From contig CALROG020000014.1 of assembly GCA_943369755.1 (NCBI GenBank), forward strand, positions 28,650-92,649: a stretch of 64,000 nt of DNA, given 5' to 3'. Shown here piece after piece: positions 57,988 through 64,000 of the stretch. The notes beneath the pieces were generated by a model. It ran no database searches and had not been told where the DNA came from. It saw only the letters and a program-made list of their open reading frames with translations. Within the stretch, counting starts at the first letter, position 1. Each line of letters opens with the position of its first letter. Origin of the DNA: CALROG01 sp943369755. Lineage in GTDB: Bacteria > Pseudomonadota > Gammaproteobacteria > Burkholderiales > Burkholderiaceae_C. Made by a program: the position numbers and the translations under genes.

Positions 57988-58884
57988 ATGAAGAAGCATC
58001 TGTTGGCTCTCGCAGTCGTAGCCGCCGCTGGCGGCGCATTCGCCCAGGCGAATGACACCATCGCCAAGGTCAAGGCCTCTGGCGTCATCACCATGGGCGT
58101 GCGCGACTCCTCGGGCGCGCTGTCATACACCCTGGGTGACGGCAAGTACGCAGGTTTCCATGTTGAAGTTTGCCAGCGCATCGTGGCCAACATCGAGAAA
58201 GCCGCCGGCCGCAAAGTCGAAGTGAAGTACCTGCCGGTGACCTCGCAAAACCGAATTCCGCTGTTGCAAAACGGCACCGTGGACATCGAGTGCGGCTCCA
58301 CCACCAACAACGCCACCCGCCAGAAAGACGTGTCTTTCGTGCTGACCACCTATGTGGAAGAAGTGCGTATTGCCGCCAAGGCCAGTTCAGGCATTACTTC
58401 GCTGGCCCAGCTCAATGGCAAGAACGTGGCGACCACCACCGGCACGACGTCGGTGCAGTTGCTGCGCAAGCACGAGCGCGCCAATGGCATCGACTTCAAG
58501 GAAGTCTTCGGCAAAGACCACGCTGACAGCTTCTTGCTGCTGGAGTCGGGCCGTGCCGATGCCTTCGTGATGGACGGCCAGATCCTGGCTGGCAACATCG
58601 CCACCGCCAAGAACCCGGCTGACTTCCGCATCGTGGGTGAAACCATCAGCGTCGAGCCGATCGCCATCATGGTGCGCAAGGACGACCCGGCCATCAAGAA
58701 GCTGGCTGACGACACCGTGCGCGATCTGATCAAGACCGGTGACCTGCCCAAGCTGTACGACAAGTGGTTTGTGCAACCGATCCCGCCGAAGAACACGCGC
58801 GTAGGCCTGCCGGCCAGCGACGCCACCAAGGCCGTCTGGGCCAACCCGAACGACAACCCGGTCGAAGCCTACGCCAAGAAGTGA
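57988..58884 (+). CDS. gltI: Glutamate/aspartate ABC transporter substrate-binding protein, copy 2
   Basis: A 298-residue periplasmic binding protein with signal MKKHLLALAVVAAAGGAFAQ and a strong ribosome site AAGGAGAT. Key segments are VITMGVRDSSGALSYTLGDGKYAGFHVEVCQRIV, NRIPLLQNGTVDIECGSTTNNATRQKDVSFV, KNVATTTGTTSVQLL and the C-terminal QPIPPKNTRVGLP. The shared blocks ECGSTTNNA and PIPPKNT show that it is a paralogue of copy 1. Followed after a terminator-like hairpin by the permease genes, it is the main binding protein of the gltIJKL operon. Confidence 0.92.
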   Translation: MKKHLLALAVVAAAGGAFAQANDTIAKVKASGVITMGVRDSSGALSYTLGDGKYAGFHVEVCQRIVANIEKAAGRKVEVKYLPVTSQNRIPLLQNGTVDIECGSTTNNATRQKDVSFVLTTYVEEVRIAAKASSGITSLAQLNGKNVATTTGTTSVQLLRKHERANGIDFKEVFGKDHADSFLLLESGRADAFVMDGQILAGNIATAKNPADFRIVGETISVEPIAIMVRKDDPAIKKLADDTVRDLIKTGDLPKLYDKWFVQPIPPKNTRVGLPASDATKAVWANPNDNPVEAYAKK

Positions 58885-58906
58885 TGAGCACTGTGCATGG
58901 GTGAGC

Positions 58907-58940
58907 AAACCCCGCCTCGGCTATTGCTCTGGCGGGGTTT
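58907..58940 (+). terminator. Attenuating terminator-like hairpin between gltI and gltJ
   Basis: AAACCCCGCC and GGCGGGGTTT form a perfect ten-bp stem around a 14-base loop, followed by CTCATTT. Position between the binding protein and the permease genes suggests partial termination, which keeps the binding protein in excess. Confidence 0.7.
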
Positions 58941-59019
58941 CTCATTTAAGGTAGTCAAGCATTCCAAAAAGCGGCCGGGCCGCAATAACACCAAAAATTT
59001 TCCTTGACGGAGACCCTCT

Positions 59020-59742
59020 ATGGCTTGGGACTGGCAGGTATTTCTCAATGACGACGGAAGCGGGCGAACCTACCTGCAATGGATCATGGACGCTTGGGGC
59101 TGGACGCTCTCGGTAGCGGCCAGCGCCTGGGTGGTGGCGGTAGTTGTCGGCGCGCTTGTGGGCACCCTCAGAACCCTGCCCAACAGCCCCTGGCTGGTGC
59201 GCCTGTCAAACGTCTGGGTTGAAGTTTTTCGCAATGTTCCGTTGCTGGTTCAAATCTTCATCTGGTACTTTGTCATACCGAAGATTTTCCCGGCCATGAA
59301 AGATCTGCCGGGCTTTGTGCTGGTGGTGCTGGCACTGGGCTTTTTCACCTCGGCACGGATTGCCGAACAAGTCCGGGCGGGCATTCAGGCGCTGCCGCGT
59401 GGCCAGCGCTATGCCGGCATGGCCATGGGTTTCACCACGGCGCAAACCTATCGCTACGTGATCCTGCCGATGGCGGTGCGCATCATCATGCCGCCGTTGA
59501 CCAGTGAGTCAATGAACTTGCTGAAGAACTCGTCGGTGGCTTTTGCGGTGTCTATCGCCGAGCTGACCATGTTTGCAATGCAGGCACAGGAAGAAACCTC
59601 GCGTGGCATTGAAATCTATCTGGCGGTGACCGGCCTTTATGCGATCTCGGCGTTTGCCGTGAACCGCGTGTTTGCCTTCATCGAGAAGAAGGCCCAGATC
59701 CCCGGCTTCATTGTGGCCGGCGGCACGGGCGGGGGGCACTGA
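59020..59742 (+). CDS. gltJ: Glutamate/aspartate ABC transporter permease GltJ
   Basis: A 240-residue membrane protein of the His/Glu/Gln/Arg/opine permease family. Five helices are predicted, with the N-terminal periplasmic leader typical of GltJ. NVWVEVFRNVPLLVQIFIWYFVIP precedes the EAA loop ARIAEQVRAGIQALPRGQRYAGMAMGFTTAQTYRYVILPMA. It is followed by gltK after 1 base. It forms the heterodimeric channel with GltK. Confidence 0.94.
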   Translation: MAWDWQVFLNDDGSGRTYLQWIMDAWGWTLSVAASAWVVAVVVGALVGTLRTLPNSPWLVRLSNVWVEVFRNVPLLVQIFIWYFVIPKIFPAMKDLPGFVLVVLALGFFTSARIAEQVRAGIQALPRGQRYAGMAMGFTTAQTYRYVILPMAVRIIMPPLTSESMNLLKNSSVAFAVSIAELTMFAMQAQEETSRGIEIYLAVTGLYAISAFAVNRVFAFIEKKAQIPGFIVAGGTGGGH

Positions 59743-59743
59743 C

Positions 59744-60412
59744 ATGGGCGGACTCGACCTTACCTTTATCAACTGGGACATCATCAGCAAGTTCGTGGTG
59801 AATGGTTTCTGGTTCAGCGTGCAGCTCACGCTGATCGCCACTGTCGGCGGCATTATTTTTGGCACCATCCTGGCGCTGATGCGCCTGTCGGGCAACAAGT
59901 TGCTGATGATTCCTGCGACCTTCTACGTCAACGGCATGCGCAGCATTCCGCTGGTAATGGTGATCCTGTGGTTCTATCTGCTGGTGCCCACACTGATTGG
60001 CCGTCCGATTGGGGCTGAGCTGTCGGCCACCATTACCTTCATTGCGTTTGAGGCGGCGTACTTCAGCGAGATCATGCGGGCCGGTATCCAGTCGATCCCG
60101 CGGGGCCAGGTGCATGCGGGCCAGGCGCTGGGAATGACCTACGGGCAAAACATGCGCCTGGTGGTGTTGCCCCAGGCCTTTCGCAACATGCTGCCGGTGT
60201 TGCTGACTCAGACCATCATCCTGTTTCAGGACACCTCGCTGGTGTATGCCATTGGTGCCTACGACATGCTCAAGGGCTTTGTGACGGCCGGCAAGATTTA
60301 CGGTCGGCCTGAAGAGGCCTATCTGCTGGCTGCCGTCGTCTACTTCATTGTCTGCTTTGGCCTGTCCTACATGGTCAAGCGCCTGCAAGCCAAGATTGCC
60401 ATCATTCGCTAA
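59744..60412 (+). CDS. gltK: Glutamate/aspartate ABC transporter permease GltK
   Basis: A 222-residue permease. Predicted helices and the EAA loop (FSEIMRAGIQSIPRGQVHAGQALGMTYGQNMRLVVLPQAFRNMLP) match GltK. The start ATG 59744 follows the GltJ stop immediately (GGGGGGCACTGAC is a plausible ribosome site). LFQDTSLVYAIGAYDML is typical of the subfamily. The permease works with GltJ and the GltL ATPase. Confidence 0.94.
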   Translation: MGGLDLTFINWDIISKFVVNGFWFSVQLTLIATVGGIIFGTILALMRLSGNKLLMIPATFYVNGMRSIPLVMVILWFYLLVPTLIGRPIGAELSATITFIAFEAAYFSEIMRAGIQSIPRGQVHAGQALGMTYGQNMRLVVLPQAFRNMLPVLLTQTIILFQDTSLVYAIGAYDMLKGFVTAGKIYGRPEEAYLLAAVVYFIVCFGLSYMVKRLQAKIAIIR

Positions 60413-60426
60413 GGTTGGATAAGAAC

Positions 60427-61164
60427 ATGATCGAAATCAACAAAATCTCCAAGTGGTACGGCCCGGTCCAGGTGTTGACCGATTGCTCCGTCAAGATCAA
60501 CAAGGGCGACGTCGTCGTGGTCTGTGGCCCGTCGGGTTCGGGCAAGTCCACCCTGATCAAGACCGTCAACGCGCTGGAGCCAGTGCAAAAGGGTGAAATC
60601 ACCGTTGACGGCATTTCGGTCACCTCGCCGTCCACTGATCTGCCCAAACTGCGCAGCCGCGTCGGCATGGTGTTTCAGCACTTTGAGTTGTTCCCCCACC
60701 TCAGCGTGACCGAGAACCTCACCATTGCGCAGATGAAGGTGTTGGGGCGCAGCCCCGAAGAGGCCAAAGTCCGCGGCCTGAAGATGCTCGAGCGGGTTGG
60801 CCTGATGGTGCACAAAGACAAATTCCCCGGCCAACTTTCGGGTGGCCAGCAGCAGCGGGTGGCGATTGCGCGCGCGCTGTCGATGGACCCGATCGTCATG
60901 CTGTTCGACGAACCGACCTCGGCGCTCGACCCCGAAATGGTTGGCGAAGTGCTGGACGTGATGGTCAAGCTCGCCGGTGAAGGCATGACCATGATGGTGG
61001 TTACCCACGAAATGGGCTTTGCACGCAAAGTGGCTAACCGGGTGATTTTCATCGACGTCGGCGGCCGTATCCTTGAAGACTGCTCCAAGGACGAGTTTTT
61101 CAACCACCCCGAGAACCGTCAACCGCGCACCAAGGACTTCCTGAACAAGATCCTGGCGCACTGA
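60427..61164 (+). CDS. gltL: Glutamate/aspartate ABC transporter ATPase GltL
   Basis: A 245-residue ATPase. It starts MIEINKISKWYGPVQVLTDCS, with Walker A VCGPSGSGKSTLIKTV, Q-loop GMVFQHFELFPHLSVTEN, signature LSGGQQQRVAIARALS, Walker B VMLFDEPTSALDPEMVGEV and switch His VTHEMGFARKVANRV. ATG 60427 is used; a TTG at 60415 is open but unlikely. The gene ends the gltIJKL unit, and a structured repeat (61167-61252) follows. Confidence 0.96.
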   Translation: MIEINKISKWYGPVQVLTDCSVKINKGDVVVVCGPSGSGKSTLIKTVNALEPVQKGEITVDGISVTSPSTDLPKLRSRVGMVFQHFELFPHLSVTENLTIAQMKVLGRSPEEAKVRGLKMLERVGLMVHKDKFPGQLSGGQQQRVAIARALSMDPIVMLFDEPTSALDPEMVGEVLDVMVKLAGEGMTMMVVTHEMGFARKVANRVIFIDVGGRILEDCSKDEFFNHPENRQPRTKDFLNKILAH

Positions 61165-61166
61165 TT

Positions 61167-61252
61167 GACGCCCCCCGATGCGGCCCTGCGGGCCGCCTCC
61201 CCCCACTGGGGGGCGCCACCAGTGGCCCGGCAAAGCCGGTTCCACGGTGGCA
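61167..61252. repeat. Structured GC-rich intergenic repeat, copy 2
   Basis: GCGGCCCTGCGGGCCGC, CCCCCCACTGGGGGG and GGCCCGGCAAAGCCGGTTCC hairpin blocks appear in the same order as in copy 1 at 15882-15963. It fills the gap between gltL and pyrC and could act as a transcription end or mRNA-stabilising element. Confidence 0.65.
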
Positions 61253-61300
61253 CTTGAGCAGTCATTTCATTTGAACGGTCATTTCTTGAGGTCTGGGACA

Positions 61301-62341
61301 ATGGCGTCCATGACCCAAGAGATCACCATCACCCGCCCTGACGACTGGCACCTGCATGTGCGCGACGGCGCTGCGCTGGCGGCGGTTGTGCCGCATACGG
61401 CGGCGCAGTTTGGCCGCGCCATCATCATGCCCAACCTCAAGCCGCCGGTGACCACGGCGGCGCAGGCGCTGGCCTACCGCGAACGCATTCGCGCCGCAGT
61501 TCCTGCGGGCATGGCGTTCGAGCCGCTGATGACGCTTTACCTCACCGACAACCTGCCCCCGGATGAAATTGCCCGGGCCAAAGATGCGGGCGTTGTGGCC
61601 TGCAAGCTGTACCCCGCCGGTGCCACTACCAACAGCGACGCGGGCGTGACCGACTTGCGCAACACCTACCAGACGCTTGAAGCCATGCAGCGCGCCGGCC
61701 TGCTGCTGCTGGTGCATGGCGAGGTGACTTCGCCCGAGATTGACTTGTTTGACCGCGAGGCCGTGTTTATTGACCAGCAGCTGATTCCGTTGCGCCGTGA
61801 TTTCCCGGAGCTCAAGATCGTTTTCGAGCACATCACCACCAAAGAGGCCGCCCACTATGTACGCGATGCGGGTGGCTTCACGGGTGCCACGCTGACCGCG
61901 CATCACCTGCTGTACAACCGCAACGCGCTGTTCATGGGGGGCATCCGCCCGCACTATTACTGCCTGCCGGTGCTCAAGCGCGAGACCCACCGGCTGGCGC
62001 TGGTTGAAGCGGCTACCAGTGGCAACCCGCGCTTCTTTCTGGGGACCGACAGTGCACCGCACCCGGCGCACCTGAAAGAACACGCCAGTGGCTGCGCGGG
62101 CTGCTACACCGCCCACGCCGCCGTGGAGCTTTATGCCGAGGCGTTTGATGCGGCGGGTGCCCTGGACAAGCTGGAAGCTTTTGCCAGTTTCAACGGGGCC
62201 GACTTCTATGGCCTGCCGCGCAATACCGGCACACTGACGCTGCGCCGCGAAGCCTGGAACGCACCCGAGCAGTTTGCCTTTGGGCAAGCCCAGCTCAAGC
62301 CGCTGCGCGGGGGTGAGCCTGTGCTTTGGCGCGTGGTGTGA
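61301..62341 (+). CDS. pyrC: Dihydroorotase
   Basis: PyrC closes carbamoyl aspartate to dihydroorotate in pyrimidine synthesis. The 346-residue length matches type II (E. coli-like) dihydroorotase. The metal site is visible: HLH in DDWHLHVRDGA near residue 17, the carboxylated Lys in ACKLYPAGATTNS, HGE in LLVHGEVTS, EHITT and the catalytic Asp in GTDSAPHP. The start ATG 61301 (MASMTQE) or 61310 (MTQEI) cannot be separated; the first has GAGG at nine bases. The next gene overlaps the stop by four bases (GTGTGA), suggesting co-translation with the DUF3025 gene. Confidence 0.96.
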   Translation: MASMTQEITITRPDDWHLHVRDGAALAAVVPHTAAQFGRAIIMPNLKPPVTTAAQALAYRERIRAAVPAGMAFEPLMTLYLTDNLPPDEIARAKDAGVVACKLYPAGATTNSDAGVTDLRNTYQTLEAMQRAGLLLLVHGEVTSPEIDLFDREAVFIDQQLIPLRRDFPELKIVFEHITTKEAAHYVRDAGGFTGATLTAHHLLYNRNALFMGGIRPHYYCLPVLKRETHRLALVEAATSGNPRFFLGTDSAPHPAHLKEHASGCAGCYTAHAAVELYAEAFDAAGALDKLEAFASFNGADFYGLPRNTGTLTLRREAWNAPEQFAFGQAQLKPLRGGEPVLWRVV

Positions 62342-63165
62342 GCGCGCCGTCGCTGGCCGCGCAGGTGGCCGCGATCAACACCCAACAACCCTGGTTCGCA
62401 CCCCACGCCACCGCACTGAAGGCCTGCCAGCAGGCGTTGGCGCAGGGTGCCGGTGTGGCCCAGGCGCTCAACGCCTTGCCTGATCGGGCGCCGCAAGTGC
62501 CCCGTTTTGTGGCCGCCAGCCAGGCGCCAGAGCACGAAGCCTACGAGGCCTTCATTGCCCGAAGCGGCGGCGTGCCAACCCGCGACAACCTGCACGACCT
62601 GTTCAACGGCCTGTGCTGGTGCCGGTTCCCGCAGACCAAGCGGCGCCTCAACCAGTTGCAAGCGCAGTGCATTGCGAAGGACGGCATCCGGCCCGTGCGC
62701 GGCCCGGTGCGCGACGCGCTGACCTTGCTGGATGAAAACGGCGCGGTGCTGCAGGCCCCCGCCGCGCTGTGGCAGGCGCTGCGTGAACGCCGTTGGGCCG
62801 CGTTGTTCGGCGAGCTGCGGCCGCTGTGGCAGCAGGCCCGGCTCACCCTGATTGGCCATGCCCTGCTGGAGAAGCTCGCTTCACCACGAAAAGACCTCAC
62901 AGCCCACGTACTCATTGCGCCAGCCACTATGAATTTGATAGCAAATAGCACCTTGGCCGAACTGGACGTCGTGCTGGGCAGCGCGCTCAACCCGGCCCGT
63001 CTCGGCGAAAAGCCCTTCACGCCGCTGCCGGTGCTTGGGGTGCCAGGTTGGTGGCCCGGCAACCATCAAGCCGACTTCTTGGGTGACGCCCGGGTGTTCC
63101 GCCCGGCAGCGCCCGCAACGCCGAATAACCGCAAACTTTCTGTGCATACCCGAGCAAAGCCTTGA
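62338..63165 (+). CDS. DUF3025 family protein
   Basis: A 275-residue protein starting at GTG 62338, overlapping pyrC. DLFNGLCWCRFPQTKRRLNQLQ near residue 85 is the signature of DUF3025, and ALLEKLASPRKDLTAHVLI and LGVPGWWPGNHQADFLGDARVFRP are further family segments. The function is unknown. Residues encoded by 62898-62942 (TAHVLIAPATMNLIAN) come from repeat copy G, which lies within the domain without breaking the frame. The next gene (htpX) starts 69 bases later. Confidence 0.85.
   Translation: MSAPSLAAQVAAINTQQPWFAPHATALKACQQALAQGAGVAQALNALPDRAPQVPRFVAASQAPEHEAYEAFIARSGGVPTRDNLHDLFNGLCWCRFPQTKRRLNQLQAQCIAKDGIRPVRGPVRDALTLLDENGAVLQAPAALWQALRERRWAALFGELRPLWQQARLTLIGHALLEKLASPRKDLTAHVLIAPATMNLIANSTLAELDVVLGSALNPARLGEKPFTPLPVLGVPGWWPGNHQADFLGDARVFRPAAPATPNNRKLSVHTRAKP
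62898..62942 (-). repeat. Interspersed palindrome-headed repeat, copy G (inside the DUF3025 gene)
   Basis: CACAGCCCACGTACTCATTG, then CGCCAGCCACTATGAATTTG and ATAGC, the reverse orientation of copies A, D and E. The DUF3025 gene reads it as TAHVLIAPATMNLIA, in the same frame as copy A (ATIILIA). Confidence 0.7.
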
Positions 63166-63234
63166 TTTTCGGGCGCTCGCCCCTACCATTCGCGGCAACG
63201 GCATGCAGGTTGCAGGCCGCTGACCAAGGAAATC

Positions 63235-64000
63235 ATGAAACGTATTGTTCTGTTTGTATTGACCAACCTCGCGGTGGTGCTGGTGCTGGGCATCGTGGCC
63301 AGTTTGCTGGGCGTCAACCGCTTCCTCACCCCCAACGGGCTTGACCTGACGGCCCTGCTGGGCTTCGCCCTGATCATGGGTTTTGGCGGTGCCTTCATTT
63401 CGCTGCTGATCAGCAAGCCGGTGGCCAAGTGGAGCGCTGGTGTGCGCGTGATCGAGCAGCCACAAAATGCCGATGAAGCCTGGATTGTGGAGACCGTGCG
63501 CCGCTTTGCCGACAAGGCCGGCATTGGCATGCCCGAGGTCGGCATTTTTGACGGTGAGCCCAACGCTTTTGCCACCGGCGCGTTCAAGAACTCTGCCCTG
63601 GTGGCGGTTTCCACCGGCCTGCTGCAAGGCATGACGCGCGAAGAGGTCGAGGCGGTGATTGGCCACGAGGTGGCCCACATTGCCAACGGAGACATGGTCA
63701 CCATGACGCTGATTCAAGGCGTGATGAACACCTTCGTGGTCTTCATCTCCCGCGTGGTCGGCTACTTTGTGGACAAGGTCATTTTGCGCAACACCAACGA
63801 CGGCCCCGGCATCGGCTACTACATCACCACCATCGTGATGGACATCGCGCTGGGCGTGCTGGCCGCCATCATCGTGGCCTGGTTCAGCCGCCAGCGTGAG
63901 TTCCGCGCCGACGCTGGAGCGGCCCAGTTGATGGGTCGCAAGCAGCCGATGGTCAACGCCCTGGCCCGCCTGGGCGGCATGGTGCCCGGCGAGCTGCCCA
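63235..64000 (+). CDS. htpX: Membrane metalloprotease HtpX, 3' end outside the window
   Basis: The first 255 residues of HtpX, an inner-membrane zinc protease that degrades misfolded membrane proteins with FtsH. Two N-terminal helices (about 4-24 and 36-56) precede the cytosolic protease domain; the zinc motif HEVAH is at residues 144-148 and the third ligand is expected in SRQREFRADAGAAQLMG. SKPVAKWSAGVRVIE and ATGAFKNSALVAVSTGLL are conserved HtpX segments. The start ATG 63235 follows CAAGGAAATC. The C-terminal 35 or so residues lie beyond base 64000. Confidence 0.95.
   Translation, partial: MKRIVLFVLTNLAVVLVLGIVASLLGVNRFLTPNGLDLTALLGFALIMGFGGAFISLLISKPVAKWSAGVRVIEQPQNADEAWIVETVRRFADKAGIGMPEVGIFDGEPNAFATGAFKNSALVAVSTGLLQGMTREEVEAVIGHEVAHIANGDMVTMTLIQGVMNTFVVFISRVVGYFVDKVILRNTNDGPGIGYYITTIVMDIALGVLAAIIVAWFSRQREFRADAGAAQLMGRKQPMVNALARLGGMVPGELP

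Noticed and set aside
1..64000. CRISPR arrays, tRNA or rRNA genes, prophage or insertion sequences
   Set aside because: I found no evenly spaced direct repeats, no cloverleaf-like conserved sequence such as GGTTCGAATCC, and no transposase, integrase or phage structural motif.

Overview
This window looks like the chromosome of a free-living betaproteobacterium of the order Burkholderiales, most likely family Comamonadaceae. The support is high GC content with GC-ending codons, a full set of family-typical genes (slmA next to argB, a LivHMGF transporter with a CoA ligase, large acyl-CoA dehydrogenases, the Tim44-domain protein), and two kinds of interspersed repeat that I associate from memory with Comamonadaceae. 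I see no tRNA, rRNA, CRISPR array, prophage or insertion sequence. About 60 genes are present and almost all are intact.

Layout. 1-5235: housekeeping and envelope genes: the start of a family 2 glycosyltransferase, a WecA/MraY-like GT4 enzyme, argB, a two-component pair and slmA. 5247-5637: a decayed gene of the ligase-associated phosphoesterase (PdeM) type. 5647-7836: a large FG-GAP surface or secreted protein. 7895-16847: a sugar-acid catabolic island in two divergent operons. On the minus strand are a FadR-type regulator, a TRAP transporter, an altronate-dehydratase-family enzyme and an Ldh2-family dehydrogenase. On the plus strand are two short-chain dehydrogenases and a fumarylacetoacetase-family hydrolase. 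A perfect palindrome of the FadR type lies between them. 17042-27094: a fatty-acid beta-oxidation operon comparable to fadNAE, with its own TetR regulator, thioesterases, SDR, DsbA-like isomerase and crotonase. 27261-29326: a TPR-methyltransferase and a Tim44-domain membrane protein.

29507-37402: a cluster resembling the acyclic terpene utilisation (atu) locus: TetR, PECR/AtuB-like SDR, biotin-dependent acyl-CoA carboxylase beta and alpha subunits, two acyl-CoA dehydrogenases and a thioesterase. It ends at a bidirectional terminator shared with the converging branched-chain-type ABC operon (37453-45587: livH, livM, livG, livF, acyl-CoA ligase and two tandem binding proteins). 45873-48687: an accessory pair, a Tat-lipoprotein esterase and a secreted trypsin-like protease. 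The protease shares its C-terminal module with the FG-GAP protein 40 kb away. 48690-52513: a Crp/Fnr regulator, a third LivK-type binding protein, a small unknown protein, a crotonase and a YciA-type thioesterase. 52555-55415: an Atm1-type ABC exporter and a HypT-like LysR regulator. 55527-61164: aspartase plus a glutamate/aspartate ABC importer with two tandem binding proteins. 61301-64000: pyrC, a DUF3025 gene and the start of htpX.

The overall theme is uptake and oxidation of organic acids: a TRAP and two ABC importers feed CoA ligases, beta-oxidation, carboxylation of branched acyl-CoAs and non-phosphorylative sugar-acid breakdown. The most unusual feature I found is a roughly 50-bp interspersed repeat with a palindromic head. 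It is present seven times, and five copies lie in frame inside protein-coding genes, where they encode parts of signal peptides or protein N-termini.
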